Positions 23,361 through 32,665 of a stretch of DNA of 39,660 bases are shown here, piece after piece. Each line of letters begins with the position of its first letter. Position 1 is the stretch's first letter. Source of the DNA: Terrimonas sp. (GTDB lineage Bacteria; Bacteroidota; Bacteroidia; Chitinophagales; Chitinophagaceae); NCBI GenBank assembly GCA_016125075.1, contig WGMO01000023.1, positions 1-39,660 on the forward strand, in the 5' to 3' direction. The notes beneath the pieces were generated by a model. The model did no database searches, had not been told where the DNA came from, and saw nothing but the letters and a program-made list of their open reading frames with translations. The position numbers and the translations under genes are program-made.

Positions 23361-25028
23361 ATGCGATACAACTTCAACCTTTGGGAGCTGCTGGCCGGAT
23401 TGACCATTTTTATCATCGGCATGAATTTCCTTTCAGCTTCGTTAAAAAGCCTGGCTGGCCGAAGGTTTAAATTATTTTTAAAAAAACACACTTCCCATAA
23501 ACTGAGGGCCGTAGGGGGTGGCGCTATTGTGACAGCCGTTTTACAAAGCAGCAGTGTGGTGAACCTCATGGTACTGGCCTTTGTCAGCGCGGGCATCATC
23601 AGCATGCAAAACGCACTGGCGGTGATGCTGGGGAGCAATCTCGGAACGACCCTAAGCAGCTGGCTGATTGTTACACTGGGCTTTAAAATCAGTATTGAAA
23701 GTTTTGCATTCCCCCTGATCGGAGTAGGGGGTATTTTGATGATGATCGCTAATCAGGAAAGCCGGTACTATACTTTTAGCCGATTTTTGACCGGTTTTGG
23801 TTTTTTATTCATAGGCCTCGGTTTTATGAAATCCGGTGTGGAGGGTTTTGTAACACAAATCAACCTTTCTGAACTCATCCAATACCCGGGGATCGTTTTC
23901 ATCGCATCGGGGGTGCTGATCACAGCACTTATCCAATCGAGTTCAGCCACAATAGCCATTGTCCTGACAGCCCTCTATTCCCATATTATCAGCTTACCCA
24001 TGGCGGCCTATATTGTATTGGGTTCAGAAATCGGTACGACCGTAAAATTATTGCTGGCATCCTCCAGCGGGCCGGTGGTCAGTAAAAGGGTGGCACTGGG
24101 AAACTTTCTCATCAACATCATCACAGTTATTGTCATTTTTATCCTCCTCAACCCCATCCTGCGGCTGATCACCCAGATTATACAGGTCAACGACCCACTG
24201 ATTGCCCTGGTCCTGTTCCAGAGCCTGATCAATATAGCCAGTATCATCCTCTTCCTTCCCTTCCTGAAGTATTTTGGGAGGTTTCTCAACAACAGGTTCC
24301 CGGCTGAAGATGACACAACACTTTACATCAATAAGGTCAGAACTGCAGATACCGAACTGGCGGTGCTGGCCTTCATGAATGAAACCCGGCGTTTCCTGGA
24401 ATTTACTTTCTATTTCTCCGCACATATGTTCGACCCCAAAACGACAATCCACATCGATGATAAAACCGGGAAGTCCTTTTCAAAAAAACATCCGCTGGAG
24501 ATGTATGATTATATCAAGAACCTGCATGGGAAAATGCACAGCTATTATGTGCAATTGCAAAGCAATATCATCACCAAAGAAGAAACAGAATCATTGGACC
24601 GGCTCATTGCATCGGTCCGGAACGGGATGTATGCAGCCAAAAGCATGAAAGATGTTTATGATGATATCAACCAGTTAAGAAATTCATCCAATGACCGGAA
24701 ATTCGGTTTTTACATCCATATGCGGGACCAGTTCAAAAAAATGGTGGAGGAACTCCTGCAGGAGCTATCGCAGGAAAACGGCAAAGGGAGGAAAGACATC
24801 TTCATCAACCTGTACAAACAGGTGGTGGCCAACTATAACAAGGCGCTTTCTGAACTCTACCACCTGGGTAACACCGAAAAACTTAGCCAGGTGGAAATTT
24901 CAACCATCATCAATTTCAACAGGGAGATCTATACCTGCTTAAAATCCCTCCTCTATGCGATAAAAGGATGGCGGTTGTCCCCAGGTGAATCTGCCGCCTT
25001 TGATGAATTACCCGGCTTTATCCGTTAA
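23361..25028 (+). CDS. Na/Pi cotransporter family protein with PhoU-like tail
   Basis: 555 residues. The membrane half (1-320) has the two inverted QSSS motifs of NptA-type symporters: LQSSSVVNLMVLAFVSAG near 54 and IQSSSATIAIVLTALYS near 193. The C-terminal 220 residues are helical and PhoU-like (NETRRFLEFTFYFSAHMFD...). Likely Na+-coupled phosphate uptake. The 3' end overlaps that of the polymerase-like gene by 21 bp (25008-25028, convergent). Start ATG 23361 directly after the operator region. Confidence 0.88.
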   Translation: MRYNFNLWELLAGLTIFIIGMNFLSASLKSLAGRRFKLFLKKHTSHKLRAVGGGAIVTAVLQSSSVVNLMVLAFVSAGIISMQNALAVMLGSNLGTTLSSWLIVTLGFKISIESFAFPLIGVGGILMMIANQESRYYTFSRFLTGFGFLFIGLGFMKSGVEGFVTQINLSELIQYPGIVFIASGVLITALIQSSSATIAIVLTALYSHIISLPMAAYIVLGSEIGTTVKLLLASSSGPVVSKRVALGNFLINIITVIVIFILLNPILRLITQIIQVNDPLIALVLFQSLINIASIILFLPFLKYFGRFLNNRFPAEDDTTLYINKVRTADTELAVLAFMNETRRFLEFTFYFSAHMFDPKTTIHIDDKTGKSFSKKHPLEMYDYIKNLHGKMHSYYVQLQSNIITKEETESLDRLIASVRNGMYAAKSMKDVYDDINQLRNSSNDRKFGFYIHMRDQFKKMVEELLQELSQENGKGRKDIFINLYKQVVANYNKALSELYHLGNTEKLSQVEISTIINFNREIYTCLKSLLYAIKGWRLSPGESAAFDELPGFIR

Positions 25029-26048
25029 ATATTGTTGCTGCTTTTTATAGAGCGCCCATTCATCATTCCCTGTCCTTTTCCAGGGGGGGATATACCGGAA
25101 ACCAAAGAGCCCGTAAATCCCCTCTTCGGTTTCACCCGCCAAACGTTCACCCGTTTGCAAATCAAAGACGCCATACTCGTTAATCTTCCATCCCCTTTTC
25201 TTTGCCATCTCCCGTAATTGAATATTATGTTCTTTGCTGCCTGTAAAATAAAAAAGGGCTGATCCATACTCGTAATCATGTACCACCCGGATATCCACCT
25301 GTATATTACCTTCCTTCAGGAGTACGGTGGCACGGGTTTGTCCCTGTGCTTTGATTTCCTTTACAAAAGGAAGTTGTGTAAACTTATTGATGATCTTTTT
25401 CCAGTGTTTATATTCCGCCACCATCACAATATCAATATCCCCGATGGTCAGTTTTTTCCGCCTGATGCTGCCGGCAATCGTGGCGTTCTGAACACCGGGA
25501 ATTTTCAGCAATTCGGAAAGCACATTGGCAGCAATCCTTTCCGCCTCGGATAAGGGGATCCTTTCTCTACCCGTTTTGACTTTGAGTACCTGTTGCAGGT
25601 TATTGATCCTTTTTTCGCCAAACCCCTTTATACCGCTCAGGCGGTCCTGCTCCAAAGCCTGTAAAAGGTCTTCCTTTGTTTGAATACCGGCTTGTTCGTG
25701 CAGGAGCCTGATCGTGGCCGGTCCCATACCGTCAATCTCTGTCAGGTCCAGGAGTTGAAGGGGAACCTCTTTTTTGAGTTTTTCATAGGTGGCAATTTTA
25801 CCGGTGTTGACATATTCAACTATTTTGCCGGCGATGCTTTCCCCTATACCTTTCAACGCCTCCAGCTTTTTCATATCTCCCTTGTACAAACTGACCGGTT
25901 CTTTCATATTGCCAAGTGTTCTGGCAGCCATTTCATAGGCCATTGCGCGGAAACGCTGGTCCTTCCCCAAATAACGATAGCATGTAGACATTTTCCTGAA
26001 AATAGCCGCGAGTTCTTTATTGACAGAAAGCGAAGGATGACCCAACAT
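25008..26048 (-). CDS. DNA polymerase beta-like (PolX-type) protein, no PHP domain
   Basis: 346 residues from ATG 26048 (MLGHPSLSVNKELAAIFRKM). The frame back to 26132 overlaps the operator and is not needed. Layout: N-terminal 8-kDa-type helical domain with helix-hairpin-helix segments (LEALKGIGESIAGKIVEY, LTEIDGMGPATIRLLH, LSGIKGFGEKRI), then a nucleotidyltransferase palm with GSIRRKKLTIGDIDIVMV carrying D-x-D and the third Asp in IQVDIRVV, then a thumb with TGSKEHN. Bacterial PolX usually has an extra C-terminal PHP 3'-5' exonuclease domain of about 230 residues; it is missing. The likely role is short-gap filling in base excision or double-strand-break repair during stress. Confidence 0.85.
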   Translation of the reverse strand: MLGHPSLSVNKELAAIFRKMSTCYRYLGKDQRFRAMAYEMAARTLGNMKEPVSLYKGDMKKLEALKGIGESIAGKIVEYVNTGKIATYEKLKKEVPLQLLDLTEIDGMGPATIRLLHEQAGIQTKEDLLQALEQDRLSGIKGFGEKRINNLQQVLKVKTGRERIPLSEAERIAANVLSELLKIPGVQNATIAGSIRRKKLTIGDIDIVMVAEYKHWKKIINKFTQLPFVKEIKAQGQTRATVLLKEGNIQVDIRVVHDYEYGSALFYFTGSKEHNIQLREMAKKRGWKINEYGVFDLQTGERLAGETEEGIYGLFGFRYIPPWKRTGNDEWALYKKQQQYLTDKAG

Positions 26049-26095
26049 GATATAGTTTTTGTAGTATAAAGGAAGGCCTTTGTTTGGTTGACAAA

Positions 26096-26167
26096 AATGA
26101 GACCCGTCAAATAAAAAAATGACCGCTATCATTTCGGCAGCCGCCCGGAATAATGATCATAATCACG
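26096..26167. promoter_or_regulatory. Three Crp-like operators between PolX-like and MlaE genes
   Basis: AATGA-GACCCG-TCAAA (26096-26111) and AATGA-CCGCTA-TCATT (26118-26133), starts 22 bp apart, the second with perfect arms (AAATGA/TCATTT extended). A third, AATGA-TCATAA-TCACG (26152-26167), is nearer to mlaE. Centre distances: 55.5 bp to the PolX-like start (26048) and 62.5 bp from the third to the MlaE start (26222). Confidence 0.75.
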
Positions 26168-26221
26168 GCAGGCGGTGACCCATTTCATTGTAAAAAAGAA
26201 AGAAAAAATAGAATTTTATAT

Positions 26222-26992
26222 ATGCCTTTACCGCTTTCCACAAGAAAGATATTAGCGGAAACCGGAGCGCTATCCAGGTTTACAGGAAAGTTCTTTACCA
26301 CAGGTATCAAACCCCGTTATGAATGGAATGAATTGATCCGCCAATGTTTTGTTATCGGGTACAGGTCCCTGCCCCTGGTAGCCCTGACCGGATTTATCAT
26401 GGGCCTGGTACTGACCATGCAACTCCGGCCCTCCCTGGTCGATTATGGAGTGGAATCACAATTACCGGCCATGGTGGCGATCGCAATTGTCAGGGAGATC
26501 GGCCCGGTGATTACCGCATTGATTTTTGCAGGAAAGATCGGCAGCAGCATCGGTGCCGAACTGGGGAGTATGAAGGTGACCGAGCAGATCGATGCGATGG
26601 AAGTGAGCGGCACCAATCCCTTTAAATTCCTGGTGGTAACGCGGGTTTTGTCTGCCACGCTGATGTTACCCATACTGGTCATTCTCAGTGATGTCATTTC
26701 CCTCTATGGTTCTTACCTCGGCGTCAATATCCGGTCAACAACAAGTTTCAACCTTTTTTTTTCACAGGTGATCGACAACCTGTCTTACAGTGATGTGATA
26801 CCCGCCTTTATCAAATCGTATTTTTTTGGATTTGCCGTTGGCATTATCGGGTGTTTTAAAGGGTATCATTCCAATAAAGGAACCGAAGGTGTGGGACAGT
26901 CTGCCAACTCCGCTGTTGTCGTTGCTTCCATCATGATCTTTATCCTGGACCTGATTGCCGTACAAATCACTGACCTGTTGGGTATCAACTAA
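26222..26992 (+). CDS. MlaE-family ABC transporter permease
   Basis: 256 residues from ATG 26222 (MPLPLSTRKILAETG); the upstream frame runs through the operators. Four to five membrane helices with the family signature GLVLTMQLRPSLVDYGVESQLPAMVAIAIVREIGPVITALIFAGKIGSSIGAELGSMKVTEQIDAMEVSG in outline. The EIGP and GxxGSSIGAELGxMKVTEQIDA blocks are the best-known MlaE marks. Partner of the ATPase and MCE protein that follow; moves glycerophospholipids between envelope membranes. First gene of a five-gene operon. Confidence 0.92.
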   Translation: MPLPLSTRKILAETGALSRFTGKFFTTGIKPRYEWNELIRQCFVIGYRSLPLVALTGFIMGLVLTMQLRPSLVDYGVESQLPAMVAIAIVREIGPVITALIFAGKIGSSIGAELGSMKVTEQIDAMEVSGTNPFKFLVVTRVLSATLMLPILVILSDVISLYGSYLGVNIRSTTSFNLFFSQVIDNLSYSDVIPAFIKSYFFGFAVGIIGCFKGYHSNKGTEGVGQSANSAVVVASIMIFILDLIAVQITDLLGIN

Positions 26993-26995
26993 AAC

Positions 26996-27772
26996 ATGGA
27001 AACAGAAAACACCATACAAGGCACTATACGCAATCCAAAAAGGACTGAAAACGTGATTGAGATCAGGGGGCTGCACATGTCCTTTGGATCCAACAGGGTA
27101 CTGAAGGATTTCAACTTCGTACTGCATAAGGGAGAAAACGTTGTGGTGTTGGGAAAATCAGGGAGTGGAAAATCAGTTTTAATAAAATGCATCATTGGTC
27201 TTCTCAGCCCGGACAGCGGCAGCATCTATGTTTTTGGCAGGAACATACCGGAATTGTCCCAGGCAGAACTCGACAGTATCCGGATCAGGGTGGGGTTCCT
27301 TTTCCAGAGCAATGCCCTTTATGACTCTATGACGGTGAGGGAGAACCTGGAATTCCCCCTGCGCAGGCACCGGTTGAATCTGAACAAGGAACAGGTCAAT
27401 GAACTGGTGATGGAAATGCTGGAAAATGTGGGTTTACCTTATACCGTCAACATGATGCCTTCGGAATTATCGGGGGGGATGAAGAAAAGAATAGCCCTGG
27501 CAAGGACACTGATCCTGAAACCCGATATCATTTTATATGACGAACCCACAACGGGGCTGGATCCCATCACCGGCAGGGAGATCAGCGAGCTCATGCTGCA
27601 ACTGCAGAAAAAATACAACACGTCCTCCATCATCATTTCGCACGACATGAAATGTGTGGAATTTATTGCAGACCGGATTGTCGTACTGATCAATGGCACC
27701 GCTTATGCAGAAGGGGATTTTGAAAACCTCAGGCTTCATAAAGACCCCCTTGTGCATTCTTTTTTTGATTAA
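26996..27772 (+). CDS. MlaF-family ABC transporter ATP-binding protein
   Basis: 258 residues. Walker A GKSGSGKS, Q-loop near LFQSNALYDSMTV, ABC signature LSGGMKKR, Walker B IILYDEP with catalytic E in EPTTGLDP, and the switch His in SHDM. Start is 3 bp after the permease stop. The GGMKKRIALAR form and the ENLEFPLRRHR stretch match MlaF/Ttg2A. Energises the phospholipid transporter. Confidence 0.93.
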   Translation: METENTIQGTIRNPKRTENVIEIRGLHMSFGSNRVLKDFNFVLHKGENVVVLGKSGSGKSVLIKCIIGLLSPDSGSIYVFGRNIPELSQAELDSIRIRVGFLFQSNALYDSMTVRENLEFPLRRHRLNLNKEQVNELVMEMLENVGLPYTVNMMPSELSGGMKKRIALARTLILKPDIILYDEPTTGLDPITGREISELMLQLQKKYNTSSIIISHDMKCVEFIADRIVVLINGTAYAEGDFENLRLHKDPLVHSFFD

Positions 27773-27783
27773 AAAACCGCATC

Positions 27784-28773
27784 ATGGCAAACAGGAAAAT
27801 AAATAATATACGGTTAGGCATATTTGTTCTCGCTGGCTTATGCTTTCTGATACTGGGGCTTTACTTTATCGGTAAGGATGAAAATATATTTGGTGCCAGT
27901 TTCAGGTTAAAGGCAAATTTTGAAAATGCCAGCGGGCTGGTTCCGGGCAATAATGTACTCTACGCCGGTATCCAGGTGGGGACTGTTAAAAAAGTAAACC
28001 TTATCAATGATACACTCATTGAAGTGGTCATGTCGATCAATGAGAAAGCGAAGAAACATATCCGGAAAAACGCCCTTGCATCGATCGGCACGGAAGGCTT
28101 TATCGGAAATAAAATTGTCAATATCCTGCCGGGCGAAGGACCGGCTACCTTTATTGAAGAAAACGATATCATCAGCGCCAAAAAGGCAATCAGCACCGAT
28201 GATATGCTGGAAACCCTGGCGGTATCAAACCGGAATATCGCCGATATCACCGTCGAATTAAAAACAGCAGTGCAGCGCATCAACTACAGCACGGCCATCT
28301 GGAAATTACTCAATGATGAAACCCTTCCTTCTAATATCAGGGCAACGGTTGAAAACCTCCGGTCGGCAAGTGCAAAGGCAAATAGCTTTGTTGCCTCCCT
28401 GCAATCAATGGCAGAAGATGTTAAAGCAGGCAAAGGCTCATTGGGCCAACTGGTTACCGACACCAGTATTGCCCGGCAACTTTACAAAGCCCTTGAAAAA
28501 ATTAATGCAGCAGGAGACCAGGCCGAAAAACTGGCCGGAACGCTTCAGCAAATGACAGCCGGTATTGATCAGGACATCAACAATGGGAAGGGCATTGCCC
28601 ATTCCCTTTTGAAAGACAGCCTGGTAGTTCTAAAACTGAACAGCAGCCTGGACAATATTGAAAAAGGGACCAGGGCTTTTAATGAAAATATGGAAGCTTT
28701 AAAAAACAATTTCCTTTTCCGGGGATATTTCAAAAAACTGGAAAAGCAGAAAAAAGTCAGCAAGAAATTCTAA
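27784..28773 (+). CDS. MlaD-like MCE-domain protein
   Basis: 329 residues. One N-terminal anchor helix (IRLGIFVLAGLCFLILGLYFI, about 8-28), a single MCE domain at about 37-120 (LKANFENASGLVPGNNVLYAGIQVGTVKKVNL), then a long helical stretch of about 200 residues. Longer than E. coli MlaD (183), as usual in Bacteroidota, where the helical tail may make a channel or tube across the periplasm. Periplasmic, anchored to the inner membrane. Follows the ATPase by 11 bp. Confidence 0.9.
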   Translation: MANRKINNIRLGIFVLAGLCFLILGLYFIGKDENIFGASFRLKANFENASGLVPGNNVLYAGIQVGTVKKVNLINDTLIEVVMSINEKAKKHIRKNALASIGTEGFIGNKIVNILPGEGPATFIEENDIISAKKAISTDDMLETLAVSNRNIADITVELKTAVQRINYSTAIWKLLNDETLPSNIRATVENLRSASAKANSFVASLQSMAEDVKAGKGSLGQLVTDTSIARQLYKALEKINAAGDQAEKLAGTLQQMTAGIDQDINNGKGIAHSLLKDSLVVLKLNSSLDNIEKGTRAFNENMEALKNNFLFRGYFKKLEKQKKVSKKF

Positions 28774-28774
28774 C

Positions 28775-31363
28775 ATGAACTGGCACCATCTAACCATTGA
28801 AGAAACATATGAAAGAACCGGTTCCTCTGCTGCAGGCCTGAAGGATCCGGAAGCGGCAAGGCGATTGCTGGTTACAGGTCCCAATCAATTAAAAGATGCT
28901 GGCAAAAAAACAATCCTTAGCCTGGTCATCAACCAGTTTAAGGACCTGATGATATTGATCCTGCTGGCCGCATCCATTATTTCAGGTTTCATTGGAGATG
29001 TAACCGATACCATCGTAATCCTTGTCATTGTCTTGCTGAATGGGGGTATCGGGTTTTACCAGGAATACCGGGCAGAAAAAGCCCTGTTGTCTCTCAAAAA
29101 AATTGCCATTACCCTGGCCCATGTAATCCGGGATGGTGACCTGAAGATCATCCCCTCCACCCAATTGGTGCCGGGTGATATCATTGTACTGGAAGCCGGA
29201 AACGCCGTGCCTGCCGATATCCGGATCGCCGAATCATTTAATTTAAGGATTGAAGAAGCAGCACTTACCGGGGAATCGAATCCTGTTGAAAAAACATCCC
29301 CTTCGCTTCCCGACGCTTCCATTCCTCTTACCGACAGGATTAACATGGCTTACAAAGGCACATTTGTGACCTATGGCAGGGGGAAAGGGATTGTTGTGAC
29401 CACGGGGATGGCCACTGAACTGGGACATATTGCCGGGATGCTGATGGAAAATGAATCGCAAACGCCCTTGCAAATAAGACTGACCGCTTTTAGTAAAAAG
29501 CTTTCCGTCATCATCCTGATACTCTGTCTTATTTTTTTTATTACCGGCTGGATCAGGGGTGAAGAACCCATGAGGATGATACTGACCAGTATTTCACTGG
29601 CTGTTGCCGCTATCCCCGAAGCCTTACCGGCAGTCGTAACCATTTCCCTGGCATTAGCTGCCAAAAGGCTTGTCCGTGCCCATAGCCTGGTCAGAAATCT
29701 TCATGCCGTTGAAACACTGGGTTCCGTTGCCTATATCTGCACGGATAAAACGGGTACCCTGACCAGGAACAAAATGAGTGTGGAAGAAATCTATATTCAG
29801 GGTGAAGAACTGGGCAAGGCGGAAATTGCAGCGACCCTACCCCATCGAAAAGACCTGTTCCATTTACTACAGTTCTGTGCGTTGAACAATGATGCGGAGC
29901 AAAATGAAAATGGGGAGATCGTCGGTGACCCTACCGAAATAGCCCTGCTGGAAATAGCCACCAGTAACCAAATAACGCCAACGGATTCGATCAGGCTGGC
30001 GGAAATACCTTTTGATGGAGCAAGAAAAATGATGACAACCTTTCATCACTGGCAGGGAAAATTTATTTCGATCACCAAGGGGGCGCCGGACATCCTGATC
30101 ACCAGATGCGTGGAGGCAGACAGTGAGCAAATCATCAAAGCATTAGAAAAAATAGCTGCCAAAGGCCAGCGTGTGCTCGGTTTTGCCTGGCGTACCTGGG
30201 ATAAAATACCCCCGGTAAACGAACCCACAGAAATTGAAAATGAAATGCGGTTTGCCGGCATGGTTGGATTAATGGATCCGCCCAGATCGGAAATATTTGA
30301 TGCCGTGAAAGAATGTAAAGAGGCTGGAATCATTCCGATCATTATCACCGGCGACCACCCGCTAACAGCAAAATATATTGCGGAGAAAACAGGTATCCTC
30401 ACAAACGATACTGACCTGGTGATAAACGGCCAGCAGTTTTCCGGGTTAACGGATGAAAATTATCTGTCTATTATTGAAAGGATCAGGGTTTATGCAAGGG
30501 TGAGCCCGGAACAAAAGTTCAGGATCATCCGAACCCTGCAGGAAAAAGGGCATTTTGTTTCCATGGTTGGGGATGGCATCAATGATGCCCCTTCTTTAAA
30601 AAAAGCCAATATTGGGATCGCCATGGGCATCACCGGAACCGATGTTTCGAAAGAAGCGGCGGATCTAATACTGTTGGATGATAATTTCAGTACCATCATT
30701 AAAGCCATCCGGGAAGGCAGACGGGTTTATGACAATATCCTGAAATTCATCAAATACCTGATGACCACCAATTCCGGCGAAATATGGACACTGATGCTGG
30801 CACCGCTTGCGGGTTTACCCATCCCCTTATTGCCCATCCATATCCTATGGGTCAACCTGGTATCCGATGGCTTGCCGGCCGTTTCCTTATCATTTGAAAA
30901 GGCCGAAAAAGGGATCATGAAACGACCTCCCCGGCCAACCGGGCAAACAGTATTTGCAGAAGGAAGGGCTATCCATATTTTCTGGGTGGGCATGCTGATG
31001 GCCGCCATTGTCCTCTTCATTCAAAGCTGGGCCTTAAAAAATGACCTTCATTGGCAAACCATGACATTTACCACACTCAGCCTGACACAACTGGCCCATC
31101 TGCTGGTTGTTCGGTCAGAAAGAGATTCCATATTCCGCATGGGTCTTTTGTCCAATAAGGTATTATTGATCGCATTCGTTTTATCCTTCCTGCTCCAAAT
31201 GGTGGTTATATATGTTCCCTCGTTAAGCAGGATATTCAAAACTGATGCTCTATCCCTGTATGAATTATTAATTTGTTTAGCCGGTGCGTTGGCCATCATC
31301 CTCAGTGTAGAAACTGAAAAATGGATAAAAAGGAAAAAACATAAAATGTTCACCCATGACTGA
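28775..31363 (+). CDS. Ca2+-type (P2A) cation-transporting ATPase
   Basis: 862 residues. Actuator TGES in AALTGESNP, phosphorylation D324 in CTDKTGTLT, nucleotide site KGAPD and hinge GDGINDAPSLKKA. SERCA-like Ca2+ ligands are kept: E in AIPEALP of helix 4, N and E in TNSGE of helix 5, and N and D in VNLVSDGLPA of helix 6. So Ca2+ (or Mn2+) export is likely. The start is 1 bp after the MCE stop and the end overlaps the PfkB gene by 8 bp, a tight operon that couples lipid transport, Ca2+ pumping and a sugar kinase. A similar ATPase (CtpF) belongs to the mycobacterial DosR regulon. Confidence 0.92.
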   Translation: MNWHHLTIEETYERTGSSAAGLKDPEAARRLLVTGPNQLKDAGKKTILSLVINQFKDLMILILLAASIISGFIGDVTDTIVILVIVLLNGGIGFYQEYRAEKALLSLKKIAITLAHVIRDGDLKIIPSTQLVPGDIIVLEAGNAVPADIRIAESFNLRIEEAALTGESNPVEKTSPSLPDASIPLTDRINMAYKGTFVTYGRGKGIVVTTGMATELGHIAGMLMENESQTPLQIRLTAFSKKLSVIILILCLIFFITGWIRGEEPMRMILTSISLAVAAIPEALPAVVTISLALAAKRLVRAHSLVRNLHAVETLGSVAYICTDKTGTLTRNKMSVEEIYIQGEELGKAEIAATLPHRKDLFHLLQFCALNNDAEQNENGEIVGDPTEIALLEIATSNQITPTDSIRLAEIPFDGARKMMTTFHHWQGKFISITKGAPDILITRCVEADSEQIIKALEKIAAKGQRVLGFAWRTWDKIPPVNEPTEIENEMRFAGMVGLMDPPRSEIFDAVKECKEAGIIPIIITGDHPLTAKYIAEKTGILTNDTDLVINGQQFSGLTDENYLSIIERIRVYARVSPEQKFRIIRTLQEKGHFVSMVGDGINDAPSLKKANIGIAMGITGTDVSKEAADLILLDDNFSTIIKAIREGRRVYDNILKFIKYLMTTNSGEIWTLMLAPLAGLPIPLLPIHILWVNLVSDGLPAVSLSFEKAEKGIMKRPPRPTGQTVFAEGRAIHIFWVGMLMAAIVLFIQSWALKNDLHWQTMTFTTLSLTQLAHLLVVRSERDSIFRMGLLSNKVLLIAFVLSFLLQMVVIYVPSLSRIFKTDALSLYELLICLAGALAIILSVETEKWIKRKKHKMFTHD

Positions 31364-32285
31364 TATCCTTACCATCACGCTCAATCCAGCCATTGATAAA
31401 AGCACCAGCATTGCCGCCCTGATCCCGGAAAAAAAAATCAGGTGTTCAGTACCGAAATTCGAGCCAGGTGGCGGCGGCATTAATATGGCCCGGGCTATAA
31501 AAAAGCTGGGAGGACATGCAAAAGCTTTATTCATGGCAGGCGGATATACCGGATTCTATCTTACGGATTTGTTAAATGCCAAAGGGATTGAATCGGAAAT
31601 CTGTCCAATCGCCAACCCTACCCGGGAGAACCTGGTAGTGGCCGACCTGGGTACGGGTCAGCAATACCGGTTTGTAATGCCCGGGCCCTCAATAGCAGGC
31701 GTAGAATGGGAGGATTTATTGACCCGGATTGAGCATTCCGGATCCCCCCGGTTTATAGTCGCCAGCGGAAGTATCCCCGAAAATATTCCCACAGACATTT
31801 TTGCCAGGATTGGTGCCATCGCCAAAAAGAAAAAAGCGAAATATGTCGTTGATACTTCCGGAGAAGCCCTTCAGTATGCGGTTAAAGAGGGGGTATACCT
31901 GTTAAAACCAAACCTGGGGGAATTAAGTTCCCTCGCCGGTAAAGCAACGATTCAACTTGAGCAGGTTTATGAAACCGCTCAATCTGTTATCCTGCAGGGG
32001 GGCTGTGAAGTCATGGTGGTGTCGATGGGAGCAGCGGGTGCCATGCTGGTTACAAAAAATAGCCAAAAACAATTAGCACCACCCCTCGTAAAAATAAAAA
32101 GTACAGTGGGCGCCGGAGACAGTATGCTGGCCGGCATTTTATTATGTCTGGAAAAAAACCTATCTTTAGAGCACTCCTTAAGGTATGGAATAGCCTGCGG
32201 AACAGCAGCTACCATGAATCCCGGAACAGGACTTTGTAAGAAAGAGGATGCCGACCGGCTCTACAATCTACTGCAAGACAAATAA
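31356..32285 (+). CDS. PfkB-family 1-phosphofructokinase-like kinase
   Basis: 309 residues. PfkB marks: TITLNPAIDKSTSI at the start (1-phosphofructokinase/tagatose-6-phosphate kinase type), GGGGINMARAIKKLGG, and the catalytic end STVGAGDSMLAGIL with the ATP/anion-hole GAGDS. Cytoplasmic. The start overlaps the ATPase end by 8 bp. The exact sugar phosphate is unclear; mycobacterial PfkB of the DosR regulon is a phosphofructokinase of the same family. Last gene of the five-gene operon, followed by an operator region. Confidence 0.88.
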   Translation: MTDILTITLNPAIDKSTSIAALIPEKKIRCSVPKFEPGGGGINMARAIKKLGGHAKALFMAGGYTGFYLTDLLNAKGIESEICPIANPTRENLVVADLGTGQQYRFVMPGPSIAGVEWEDLLTRIEHSGSPRFIVASGSIPENIPTDIFARIGAIAKKKKAKYVVDTSGEALQYAVKEGVYLLKPNLGELSSLAGKATIQLEQVYETAQSVILQGGCEVMVVSMGAAGAMLVTKNSQKQLAPPLVKIKSTVGAGDSMLAGILLCLEKNLSLEHSLRYGIACGTAATMNPGTGLCKKEDADRLYNLLQDK

Positions 32286-32296
32286 CACTTTTCTCC

Positions 32297-32334
32297 GGTG
32301 ATCGCAATCATAGTTGGCCGTGTTTCCGGTCATT
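32297..32334 (+). promoter_or_regulatory. Tandem Crp-like operator, YtxH operon promoter
   Basis: GGTGA-TCGCAA-TCATA (32297-32312) and CGTGT-TTCCGG-TCATT (32319-32334), starts 22 bp apart. The nearer is centred 75.5 bp before the YtxH start at 32402, and a TACCTTCA box (32356-32363) sits 33 bp from its centre. Confidence 0.65.
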
Positions 32335-32401
32335 GAACCAGATCGTATTCGTCTATACCTTCAGACAGAAAAAGTATTTTTTAATCATAAAAATTATAAT
32401 C

Positions 32402-32647
32402 ATGAACGACACAGGTAAAATTTTAATCGCTGCTGCAGCAGGTGCTGCAATTGGTGGTATTCTCGGAGTTCTTTTTGCCCCCGATAAAGGATCTGAAACC
32501 CGACATAAAATCGCAGAAGGCGGAAAGAAAATTGTTGAAAATGTTAAGGACCAGGTTGAATCTGGCAAAGAAAAGCTCACCGGTTTAAGAGACAGGATCA
32601 GAGGAAATAAAGAAGTATTGAAAGGTGAAATGGAAGAGTTTGCATAA
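32402..32647 (+). CDS. YtxH-domain protein
   Basis: 81 residues from ATG 32402. A glycine/alanine-rich membrane helix (ILIAAAAGAAIGGILGVLFAPDKG) followed by an amphipathic basic helix, GSETRHKIAEGGKKIVENVK and onward. This is the standard YtxH/gas-vesicle GvpT-like pattern of general-stress proteins. Small, probably membrane-attached. First gene of a three-gene unit (YtxH, holin-like, coiled coil), under the tandem operator. Confidence 0.88.
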   Translation: MNDTGKILIAAAAGAAIGGILGVLFAPDKGSETRHKIAEGGKKIVENVKDQVESGKEKLTGLRDRIRGNKEVLKGEMEEFA

Positions 32648-32665
32648 ACCCATATAAGACTGGTT

